Below, piece by piece: positions 6,413 through 11,713 of a stretch of DNA of 12,541 nucleotides; the stretch's first letter is position 1; each line of letters starts with the position of its first letter. The stretch covers positions 145,246 to 157,786 of the forward strand of contig MU646817.1 of NCBI GenBank assembly GCA_026770585.1. Reading direction: 5' to 3'. Position numbers and translations under genes: made by a program. The notes below the pieces were generated by a model that did no database searches, was not told the origin of the DNA, and saw only the letters and a list, made by a program, of their open reading frames with translations. Origin of the DNA: Baffinella frigidus. Its lineage: Eukaryota; Cryptophyceae; Cryptomonadales; Baffinellaceae.

Positions 6413-6469
6413 ACTCTCTCGCTGTCTCTCTCGCTCGCTCTCGCTCTCTCTCTCTCTCTCTCTCTCGCC
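6413..6469. repeat. CT/CG microsatellite
   Basis: CTCTCG and (CT)n units, the pyrimidine-strand counterpart of the GA/CG tract at 5411-5662. It lies about 30 bp left of B4. Confidence 0.85.
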
Positions 6470-6498
6470 CTTGCTTTGTGCCAGAGGGTTTGACATCT

Positions 6499-6718
6499 CC
6501 ACTTCCCAGCGAAGAGGTAACAACTTAACAAGGTTGTCAGGACTTTCGCACGAACTGAAAGCGAAGTCCAGAATCTGGCCTTGCCTGTCTTGTCCCTTAA
6601 GTGGCCAATAGGCGCATACGCCCTACGGTTGGGCTCTAGGACCTGCCTAGGGCGAGTTAGGGTGAATATTCACCCTATGGCCACTTAAGGGATAGGTGCC
6701 ATATTTGCTGGGCAGCGG
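6499..6718 (-). mobile_element. B4: B-family element split by a C2 insertion
   Basis: Read on the minus strand it starts CCGCTGCCCAGCAAATATGG and ends CCTCTTCGCTGGGAAGTGG, matching B2 and B6. Its body, AAGGCCAGATTCTGGACTTCGCTTTC, is continuous with the family once the 100-bp C2 (6593-6692) is removed. That leaves 120 bp, exactly the length of intact B6. C2 lies in the position corresponding to the CACACATAAGACAG stretch of B1 and B2. This dates the C insertion after the B insertion. Confidence 0.8.
6593..6692 (+). mobile_element. C2: 100-bp C-family element nested in B4
   Basis: Termini TCCCTTAAGTGGCCAATAGG and CCTATGGCCACTTAAGGGA pair over 19-20 bp. The interior CATACGCCCTACGGTTGGG then CTAGGACCTGCCTAGGG matches C1 reversed. 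A perfect 20-nt palindrome, TAGGGTGAATATTCACCCTA (6658-6677), begins 15 bp inside the right end, the same offset as the different palindrome in C1. It has no ORF. Confidence 0.85.
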
Positions 6719-6789
6719 TACGGCGACCCCTCTTCTACGATGGACTTGAAGCGAAATGTCAGGAAAAAATGCGAATCGTTTCGCTAGTA

Positions 6790-6903
6790 CCACTGTCGAG
6801 CGAAGATGGCATATATAAGACAGTCACGGCCAGATTCTGGCCTTGGCTTTCTGGTGAAAGTCCCTGAAACGCTTTGAGTTGTTCCCTCTTCGCTCGGAAG
6901 CGG
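6790..6903 (+). mobile_element. B2: B-family element
   Basis: It begins CCACTGTCGAGCGAAGATGG and ends CTTCGCTCGGAAGCGG, with 16-bp imperfect inverted termini, and is 114 bp long. It carries the family's AAGACAGTCACGGCCAGATTC motif and the central palindrome GGCCAGATTCTGGCC. The 35 bp upstream (AATCGTTTCGCTAGTA) resemble those upstream of B3 (AATCTTTTCACTAGT), so the repeat unit may extend beyond the termini. E1 begins three bases downstream. Confidence 0.8.
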
Positions 6904-6906
6904 ACC

Positions 6907-7028
6907 TTATCCGGGGAAAACTATTTTTCTTTCATTTGATGGCAACGAAAATTACTACACAATTCGTTCTTATTAGTAATATTAAAGCATTTGTGTGAAA
7001 TGAAAGAAAAATAGGTTTCCCCGGATAA
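6907..7028. mobile_element. E1: inverted-repeat element, internally deleted relative to E2
   Basis: Arms 6907-6937 and 6998-7028 (TTATCCGGGGAAA... with TTTCATTT) pair over 31 bp with one mismatch. The interior, through ACTACACAATTCGTTCTTA and AGTAATATTAAAGCATTTGTG, is nearly identical to E2. E1 lacks the stretch that completes the longer right arm of E2 (GTAATTTTTGTTGCCATC), so its left arm extends farther than its right arm. Confidence 0.85.
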
Positions 7029-7035
7029 GACCTGA

Positions 7036-7067
7036 CCAAACCTGCCCCGAAATCCGGGCAGGTTGGG
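7036..7067. repeat. Hairpin AACCTGCCC / GGGCAGGTT
   Basis: A perfect 9-bp stem (7039-7047 with 7056-7064) encloses an 8-nt loop, CGAAATCC, and extends by two more pairs after one mismatch. It lies between E1 and E2. It resembles a rho-independent terminator stem in shape only and has no U-tract. The region to 7155 otherwise holds nothing recognisable. Confidence 0.5.
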
Positions 7068-7155
7068 CGCCTCTCGCTTTCAAGTGGAAGGGCGGACACG
7101 CTACATCCAGCGTCAAGCGAAACGGCATTCCACAGGGTGCTTTGGTGGGCAACAC

Positions 7156-7294
7156 TTATCCGGGGAAACTTTTTTTCTTTCATTTGATGGCAATGCAAAT
7201 TACTACACAATTCGTTCTTACTAGTAATATTAAAGCATTTGTGAGGTAATTTTTGTTGCCATCAAATGAAAGAAAAATAGGTTTCCCCGGATAA
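7156..7294. mobile_element. E2: 139-bp inverted-repeat element
   Basis: The left arm (7156-7203) and right arm (7246-7294) pair over about 48 bp, starting TTATCCGGGGAAAC and ending at AAATTAC. The AT-rich loop is shared with E1. The ends TTATCC...GGATAA allow a TA target duplication but do not prove it. The element is strongly AT-rich inside and GC-rich at the tips, and has no ORF. It is the fuller of the two E copies. Confidence 0.85.
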
Positions 7295-7316
7295 ACACGG
7301 CAAAAGGTGATACGTG

Positions 7317-7455
7317 CCACTCGGTGGAGTACGAGGGTTTCATTTCCCCCAGATTCTGGGGCGTTACGTGACCAAATTTGCACCTCATAAGGCCCTAAAG
7401 TTAATTGCGTGAGGCAAGTTGACTTTTGATGATAGGGTCGTACTCCACCGTGTGG
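7317..7455 (+). mobile_element. K2: 139-bp K-family element
   Basis: Termini CCACTCGGTGGAGTACGAGGG and GTCGTACTCCACCGTGTGG are inverted repeats. It aligns with K1 (6212-6350) at the same length and orientation, about 80% identical by eye. The middle third (GACCAAATTTGCACCTCATAAGGCCCT) is best conserved. Confidence 0.8.
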
Positions 7456-7499
7456 ATGTCGGGATTAGGTTGGCGCCGGAACCAGGGTGTCCATCCTTG

Positions 7500-7617
7500 C
7501 CACACACCGGACTACCAAGGATTTCGTGAATAACCCAAAAACACTAATCCATAGAAACATACGGTAGGACACACCGTAGGGGCATAGAGGGTTCCTTAGG
7601 ATAAGGTAACGGAAACG
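7500..7617 (+). mobile_element. A2: A-family element lacking its right end
   Basis: CCACACACCGGACTACCAAGG and ATTTCGTGAA match the left end of A4. ACGGTAGG...CCGTAGGGGCAT and GATAAGGTAACGGAAAC match the core. After GGAAAC the family hairpin and right terminus are not recognisable, and J1 begins at 7654. The sequence between is unassigned. Confidence 0.65.
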
Positions 7618-7653
7618 TGGACTCCGACAACAAATGCCTGAGTAGCTTGCTGT

Positions 7654-7772
7654 CCACAAGCCCTCCGAGGTGGATCAAATCAAGGCTGGGGCTTGATACT
7701 TTGCCCTCGGGTGACAATTGATTTCGACATCCAGCTCTGGCCTTGATTTGATCCACATCCGAGGGCGTGTGG
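7654..7772. mobile_element. J1: 119-bp J-family inverted-repeat element
   Basis: Left end CCACAAGCCCTCCGAGGTGG with ATCAAATCAAGGC pairs with the inverted right end (GCCTTGATTTGAT then CCACATCCGAGGGCGTGTGG) over about 38 bp. Its terminus shares CCCTCCGAGGTGG.TCAAAT with J2 (11714-11886). The interior differs in length. Confidence 0.75.
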
Positions 7773-7787
7773 GTGTCGTTGGAATGG

Positions 7788-8013
7788 CTCTCTCTGTGTC
7801 TGTCTGACTCTCTCTCTCCCTCGTTCCCTCTCTCGCCCTCTCTCGCCCTCTCTCCCGCTCCCTCTCTCTCTGTCGCTCTCGGTTGCTCTCGGTCGCTCTC
7901 GCTCACTCTCTCTCGCTTTGTCTCTCTCGCTCTCGCTCTCGCTCTCTCTCTTTTTCTCTCTCTCTCTCGCTCTCTCTCTCGCTCTCTCTCTCTCACCCTC
8001 GCTCTCTCTCTCT
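7788..8013. repeat. CT/CG microsatellite
   Basis: About 225 bp of CTCTCG, CTCTCT, CTCTCC and related hexamer units, pyrimidine-rich on +. Open frames across it in both directions (Leu/Ser-rich and Arg/Glu-rich) are artefacts. Confidence 0.9.
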
Positions 8014-8067
8014 GACGCTCACCGTGGGGTAGATGAACAGAAGAACAGGAAGGATGGCGAGCAAATC
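8014..8067 (+). repeat. Direct repeat flanking B3, left copy
   Basis: GACGCTCACCGTGGGGTAGATGA...GGATGGCGAGCAAATC recurs at 8177-8232 (GACGCGCACCGTGGGGTAGATGAGG...GGATCGCGAGCAGCAAATCC). The two copies bracket B3. At ~54 bp they are too long for an ordinary target-site duplication. Confidence 0.7.
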
Positions 8068-8078
8068 TTTTCACTAGT

Positions 8079-8176
8079 CCGCTGTCGAGCGAATTCGGCA
8101 CAAACAAGACAGTCACGTCCAGATTCCAGCTTTGGATTTTGGGTGATGAAATTCCTTAAAACGTTTCAATTAGTTT
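8079..8176 (+). mobile_element. B3: B-family element with truncated right end
   Basis: It begins CCGCTGTCGAGCGAATTCGG, with CACAAACAAGACAGTCACGTCCAGATTCCAG following, and aligns with B2 up to about TTTCAATTAGTTT. The right terminus (CTCGG.AGCGG) is missing, and the sequence switches directly into the second copy of the direct repeat at 8177. Confidence 0.7.
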
Positions 8177-8232
8177 GACGCGCACCGTGGGGTAGATGAG
8201 GAGAAGGACGGGGAGGATCGCGAGCAGCAAAT
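8177..8232 (+). repeat. Direct repeat flanking B3, right copy
   Basis: Second copy of the repeat at 8014-8067, same orientation, about 80% identical by eye. It replaces the expected right end of B3. Confidence 0.7.
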
Positions 8233-8280
8233 CCACCGAGTTCCAATTTGCTGCAGCGTCCTGCCCAAGGGGAGTGATAT

Positions 8281-8446
8281 TATCTCAGATAAACATTTTT
8301 AAAAGTCGTTTTCCTAGGTCAACTCCCCCACAAATCCGTCAACTTGTGCTTTTCTCTACAAGCCCGTACACATAAGTTGCCGGACTTGTGGGGGAGTTGA
8401 CTTAGGAAAGCCAGTACAACTCCTAAAACATAGTTTTACCAGAGTA
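8281..8446. mobile_element. F: inverted-repeat element related to G
   Basis: Inner arms of about 40 bp (8309-8348 and 8371-8410, TTTCCTAGGTCAACTCCCCC onward) pair with few mismatches. Outside them the left end TATCTCAGATAAA resembles the left end of G (TATCTCAGAAAAG), and the order TTCGTTTTC/TCGTTTTC, GTCAAC, CAAAT, GTCAACT is shared. The right outer end (TTTTACCAGAGTA) has decayed. It is likely an older member of the same family. Confidence 0.75.
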
Positions 8447-8479
8447 GAAAGGAAGCAAGCGGATAAAGGAGTACGGGTT

Positions 8480-8648
8480 TATCTCCGATATCGAATAAAA
8501 ATATTCACTTTCTTCTACGTCTAAAGTTGATTATCACCCTGAAAACAAACAAATTTGGCGTGTCAAATTAAAAGTGGCTACAATTTCAGGCGACAATTAA
8601 CTTTAGACGTGGAAGAAAGTGAATATTTTTATTCGATATCTGAGTTAA
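8480..8648. mobile_element. H: inverted-repeat element with 44-bp arms
   Basis: Arms 8487-8530 and 8597-8640 (GATATCGAATAAAAATATTC onward) pair with two mismatches in 44 bp. Weaker pairing continues inward (TATCACCCTGA with TCAGGCGACA) and outward (TTATCTCC with CTGAGTTAA). The loop is AT-rich with no ORF. It is a single copy in this window. Its TTATCTC-like tip resembles F and G. Confidence 0.85.
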
Positions 8649-8831
8649 GGGTGGTCGTCCTAATAAACTAACAAATCCGTCGCCAACCCAATTACGGCAT
8701 TCAGCATGGTGCTACCGAATGCAATGCGGTGCAGACATCTGGCATGCCGGAGTCAAGTCGACTCTGGAATCAGTTCGTCCACCCTCAGCAATTCTGTGGG
8801 TGGAACTTAGCAGAGCTGACGCTCAGAAGGA
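8649..8831. other. Unassigned spacer
   Basis: No gene is seen. Small inverted repeats only: GAGTC-AAGTC-GACTC near 8751 and CCACCC...GGGTGG near 8779-8803. Confidence 0.35.
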
Positions 8832-8913
8832 GCTGACGACGCGCATCACACACTCGAGGGTGTGCGAGAGGGTGTGAGAGGGTGTGCGAGAGGGTGTGAT
8901 GCGCGTTGTCAGC
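8832..8913. mobile_element. P1: short TIR element with minisatellite interior
   Basis: GCTGACGACGCGCATCACAC and GTGTGATGCGCGTTGTCAGC are 20-bp inverted ends with one mismatch. The interior is a tandem GAGGGTGTGCGAGAGGGTGTGA repeat (about 22-bp period, about 1.7 copies). The left half recurs inverted at 10519-10575. Confidence 0.7.
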
Positions 8914-8978
8914 AAGGGTCCCGTACGGCAGTCAGTCGGGTAGGGAGACGATGTTCTATATCTGACCCGGCACCTTCG

Positions 8979-8996
8979 TCCCCGGATATCCGGGGA
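8979..8996. repeat. 18-bp perfect palindrome TCCCCGGATATCCGGGGA
   Basis: It is perfectly self-complementary and extends imperfectly to TTCGTC...GACGAA. Each half equals the tip of an E element (TATCCGGGGA), so it reads like two E ends joined head to head across a shared TA. No E interior is present. Confidence 0.6.
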
Positions 8997-9258
8997 TGAC
9001 GAAACCATTTTTCGAACGATTCAAATTGAATCAATCGATCCCATTCCAATTGTTCCCTGTAGCCTGCTGGGCGGTGATAGATATCTGAGGGTGGTGAGAG
9101 GTGGGCTCTGGGAGGCGACACACGAGAGCAGAAGGTGCTCTAGAGAGTCACCTACCCAGAGTCATATATCAGCGAGTATACAACGTATACGAAGATAACG
9201 GGCGGTCCCGGCACGATGCTGGTCAATTACCAAGTGCATTCCAGAGGACCGAAAACAT
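8997..9258. other. Unassigned spacer with a 55-bp dispersed repeat
   Basis: No gene is seen. Positions 9146-9200 match 225-281 in inverted orientation. A 15-nt palindrome, GATTCAA-A-TTGAATC, lies at 9018-9032. Confidence 0.45.
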
Positions 9259-9355
9259 CCCAAAATTGGTCATTCCGGGTAATCACCCGAAATTGGTAAT
9301 TCCAGGTACCCGAAATTGGTAATTACAGGTACCTGAAATTGGAAATTCCGGGTAC
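9259..9355 (+). repeat. 23-bp minisatellite
   Basis: Four units of the type CCGAAATTGGTAATTCCAGG + TAC start near 9259, 9287, 9310 and 9333. The last three have an exact 23-bp period. They vary at a few positions. The downstream stretch 9356-9430 holds nothing recognisable. Confidence 0.8.
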
Positions 9356-9430
9356 TTACCAAATCCGGATGGAAGAACTTGGCGTCGGTGAGCGCTATCA
9401 GCCCTGTCTGCAATAGCTGAACCTGATGCG

Positions 9431-9600
9431 GGTTAAGCGTTTAGGGTTTGGGGTTTAGGGTTAATGGGTGAGGAGTGAGGGGTGAGGGTTGAGAGTTGAG
9501 GGTTGAGGGTCGAGGGGTGCGGGTTGAGGGGCGAGGGTTGAGGGGTGAGGGTTAAGGGGCGAGGGGTGAGGGGTGAGGGGTGAGGGGTGAGGGCTGAGAA
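9431..9600. repeat. Telomere-like array, GAGGGGT/GAGGGTT type
   Basis: It starts with TTTAGGGTTTGGGGTTTAGGG (9440-9460) and passes into period-7 GAGGGGT, GAGGGTT, GAGGGGC and related units. The G-rich strand is on +, the opposite polarity to the arrays at 1-1195. Confidence 0.85.
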
Positions 9601-9850
9601 TCTCACCCGAGGGGAGTCAGGGCGGGCCCCTCGTTTGTACATCGCTTGTGTGCCAAGCCAGACCACTCAGAGAGAAAGGCACAGCTGTCAGATTGTCAGC
9701 TGTGCCAAAATTGGCCAATAGGCCCATTCTTCCGAGTTGTGCTCGTTCTTGAGGCTCATAGACTTTTGTATCACTCAACTCTAGACTCAAGGGCCTTTTA
9801 GGACCTGTACCGAGAGTAATAAAGAAGAAGAAGAAGAAGAAGAAGAAGAA
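9601..9850 (+). mobile_element. Possible retroposon 3' end with (GAA)n tail
   Basis: A non-telomeric 220-bp segment ends in GAGTAATAAAGAAGAAG with nine GAA units (9823-9850). AATAAA-like sequence plus a simple-repeat tail is typical of non-LTR retroposon or SINE 3' ends, which is inference here. The segment is open on the minus strand in two frames, but neither is recognised. It contains a perfect 10-bp-stem hairpin at 9678-9706 (GGCACAGCTG...CAGCTGTGCC). It is embedded between two telomere-like arrays. Confidence 0.35.
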
Positions 9851-9853
9851 GGT

Positions 9854-9913
<60 letters not shown>

Positions 9914-9923
9914 GGTTGGGGGT

Positions 9924-9969
<46 letters not shown>

Positions 9970-9979
9970 TGTTGAGTGT

Positions 9980-10024
<45 letters not shown>

Positions 10025-10051
10025 AGGTTGAGGGTTGAAGGTTGAGGGCTG
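9850..10051. repeat. Telomere-like array, GGGTTGA type
   Basis: About 28 units of GGGTTGA (period 7) occur, with rare GTGTTGA and GGGTTGG variants. It is very homogeneous, G-rich on +, and one or two substitutions from GGGTTTA. The minus-strand frame Asn-Pro-Gln-Pro-Ser-Thr-Leu is an artefact of three heptamers per seven codons. Confidence 0.9.
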
Positions 10052-10106
10052 TACCAGACCCGCCACCGTCGATGCTACCCCCGCGACACGTCCGAAGGAG
10101 ACCTGC

Positions 10107-10126
10107 AGGGTTTAGGGTTTAGGGTG
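10107..10126. repeat. Short TTTAGGG tract
   Basis: Two canonical units (AGGGTTTAGGGTTTAGGG) lie immediately left of A3. Confidence 0.7.
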
Positions 10127-10130
10127 CAGG

Positions 10131-10288
10131 CCACTCAGTGGGCTACGCAGGGGTTTTCGGGCTCTGAGAGCCCGAGTTTCCGTTGCCTTATCCGTAGAAA
10201 CCCCCCAATGCCCCTACGGGTTGCCTACCGTAGGGTCGTATGTCTTATCGCTTAAGGATTGTTTGAACCGTCAAAGTCCGCTGTGTGG
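10131..10288 (-). mobile_element. A3: complete A-family element, reversed
   Basis: On the minus strand it reads CCACACAGCGGACTTTGACGG, then the core CCCTACGGTAGGCAACCCG + TAGGGGCATTGGGGGG and GATAAGGCAACGGAAACTCGG. It aligns end to end with A4. A 19-nt hairpin, TCGGGCTCTGAGAGCCCGA, lies at 10157-10175. A4 has the same structure with a complementary change. The ends CCAC.../...GTGTGG are imperfect inverted repeats. It is 158 bp with no ORF. Confidence 0.8.
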
Positions 10289-10299
10289 CTTGGTTAGTT

Positions 10300-10510
10300 A
10301 TCAGTTTACGGTTTAGGGTTTCAAGGTTTCGGGATGAGGGTAAGGGATTAGGGCTTAGGGTTTGAGGATAAGGGTCTAGAGTTCAGGGCATAGGGTGTAG
10401 GGTTTGGGGCTAAGTGTTTAGGTTTTAGGGGTTACGGTTAAGGATTCGGGGTATGGGGGTTGGAGTTGAGGCATTAGCGATTAGGGACTAGGAACGAGAG
10501 ATTAGGGATC
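10300..10510. repeat. Degenerate TTTAGGG-like array
   Basis: Many scattered units (TTTAGGG, GATTAGGG, CTTAGGG, TTTGGGG, GGTTACGG) with broken spacing fill about 200 bp. It is G-rich on +. It looks like an old telomere-like tract that has decayed. Confidence 0.75.
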
Positions 10511-10518
10511 ACATCCTC

Positions 10519-10575
10519 TGGCACACCCTCTCACACCCTCTCGCACACCCTCGAGGGTGTGATGCGCGTCGTCAG
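10519..10575 (-). mobile_element. P2: half copy of P1
   Basis: On the minus strand it reads CTGACGACGCGCATCACACC, then CTCGAGGGTGTGCGAGAGGG and TGTGAGAGGGTGTG, matching the left half of P1. The right terminal repeat is absent. Confidence 0.7.
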
Positions 10576-10628
10576 ATCAGGGTTGAGGGTCAAAGGTGCA
10601 TCAGGGTGCCGTGGCAACCTCATCTGGG

Positions 10629-10769
10629 CGAGTATTCATGATGAATACGATTTCGGGGATCTCCGATCCGATTCTGGTGTATCTTAAGGCTATAAATGAA
10701 GTCTAGATAGACGACTGTCTTATTTCTACCCTCAAGATACACCAAAATCGTATTCATCATGAATACTCG
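10629..10769. mobile_element. I: inverted-repeat element with a 20-bp insertion in one arm
   Basis: The right arm (10734-10769) is 36 bp. The left arm matches it as 10629-10653 plus 10674-10685, with 20 extra bases between, bounded by the direct repeat CGATT. The tips contain ATTCATGATGAAT, itself nearly palindromic. B6 begins 12 bp to the right. No second copy is seen in the window. Confidence 0.8.
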
Positions 10770-10780
10770 GCGGGATAAAA

Positions 10781-10900
10781 CCGCTGCCGAGCGAGGAGGG
10801 GATAACTTGCAACTAAAAGATTTGAAATACTTTCGCCTGAAAGCCATGGCCAGAATATTGCCTTGACTATCGTATGTGTGCCATATTCGCTCGACAGCGG
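10781..10900 (-). mobile_element. B6: intact 120-bp B-family element
   Basis: Termini CCGCTGCCGAGCGA and TCGCTCGACAGCGG pair over 14 bp with one mismatch. On the minus strand it reads CCGCTGTCGAGCGAATATGG, CACACATACGATAGTCAAGG and GTTATCCCCTCCTCGCTCGG, and matches B1 and B2 throughout. It is the best full-length reference for the family here. It has no coding capacity. Confidence 0.85.
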
Positions 10901-10913
10901 AATGACACATTGT

Positions 10914-10969
10914 GAGCCTCGGTCGGACAGGTGACGAGCCTCGGTCGGACAGGTGACGAGCCTCGGTGG
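10914..10969 (+). repeat. 22-bp minisatellite
   Basis: GAGCCTCGGTCGGACAGGTG + AC is repeated exactly twice (10914-10935, 10936-10957), followed by a partial third unit. It lies just outside B6. Confidence 0.85.
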
Positions 10970-11495
10970 TTGACTAATAAAGGTAAGTTCTCTCTCGCTT
11001 GTGTGTGGGCCTTGGCCGGCGCGGCCTCTCTCCTCCCAAGCGGGGTCTCACACATTGGCAAACAGTGACGGGTAAGTACCATCGGTGTCATCCATCCGGA
11101 AAAAGCTCGCAAGGGCGGCCGTCACGTGGTACAGTAATTAGCATAAAACCGTTAAATCCGCTGCGCCCCGTAACCTGTTTCAGCCGGGTGGGAGAGAGGG
11201 GGGGGGGGAGAGAGGCGAGAGCGAGCCTCCGGGGGAGGAAGGCGAGACGTCGAGAAGGCACGCGTAAGGTATGAGCGGTGCTCGCGCTGGTTGAAGGGTA
11301 ATAAAATACCAATCTCTCGGCGTCAAGGCATTGTTGAAACGTTTTCGTCAACAGAGGCGTCATGCAGGCACCCTCAGTGGATTGAGGCTGTTGGTCAACA
11401 GAGGTGGAAACCTTTCTATCGGTCAAGGAGAACACGGTTGGTGTTTTTTCGGGGTTATTACACAGTCCTTACGCGTCGGCGTTCGGGAGTGGGGC
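10970..11495. other. Unassigned region
   Basis: No convincing gene is seen. It contains a purine-rich block with 11 consecutive G (11198-11208) and a GTCAACAGAGG motif repeated near 11347 and 11395. Both strands have medium open frames (11088-11435 minus, 11331-11903 plus), but the + frame runs through the minisatellite and J2, and neither has a codon bias or a domain I recognise. Confidence 0.35.
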
Positions 11496-11600
11496 GACAG
11501 TTGGCATAATAGGGCAGCAGTTGGCAGGATAGGGCGGCAGTTGGCAGGATATGGCCGCGGTTGGCAGGATATGGGCCCGGGCAGTTGGCAGGATAGGGTT
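11496..11600 (+). repeat. 20-bp minisatellite (TTGGCAGGAT type)
   Basis: Five units of CAGTTGGCAGGATAGGGCGG type have their TTGGCA cores at 11501, 11521, 11541, 11561 and 11585. Spacing is exactly 20 bp for four, then 24. It directly abuts the likely exon fragment on its right. Confidence 0.85.
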
Positions 11601-11689
11601 GAGGATTACGTAGCCGAAGGTGTTGGCGGCGAAGGACACGAAGGTTGTGAAGTTGACCTGATTCGCCAGAGAGAAGATGATGAACATTC
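11598..11689 (-). CDS. Likely exon fragment of an unknown protein
   Basis: Minus-strand codons from ATG at 11687 encode 30 residues in which 26 third positions are G or C (TTC, ATC, AAC, GTC, GCC dominate). The peptide is hydrophobic and aromatic (Met-Phe-Ile-Ile-Phe-Ser-Leu-Ala at the start, Phe-Gly-Tyr-Val-Ile-Leu near the end) and could be part of a membrane segment. A splice acceptor-like GAAGCAG precedes it (AG ending at 11690), and a donor-like TAC-GTAATC lies after residue 26 (GT at 11609-11608), which would give an 80-nt exon. Beyond it, the frame enters the minisatellite. The antisense + frame has poor third-position bias. The gene is not identified, and no other exon nearby could be linked to it. 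Confidence 0.4.
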
Positions 11690-11713
11690 CTGCTTCGGGG
11701 TTCGGGGTTCAGG

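Noticed and set aside
7036-7067. Rho-independent terminator
   Set aside because: There is no U-tract and no upstream gene, and the context is a eukaryotic repeat cluster.
7544-8116. 190-codon minus-strand frame and opposing plus frames
   Set aside because: Most of the length is the CT/CG microsatellite, and the ends are translated J1, A2 and B3 repeat sequence.
9259-9355. CRISPR array
   Set aside because: Repeats of 23 bp are directly adjacent without unique spacers, and the setting is eukaryotic.
9617-10066. 149-codon frame repeating Asn-Pro-Gln-Pro-Ser-Thr-Leu
   Set aside because: A pure heptamer array always stays open as a seven-residue repeat when no stop falls in it. It does not indicate a protein.
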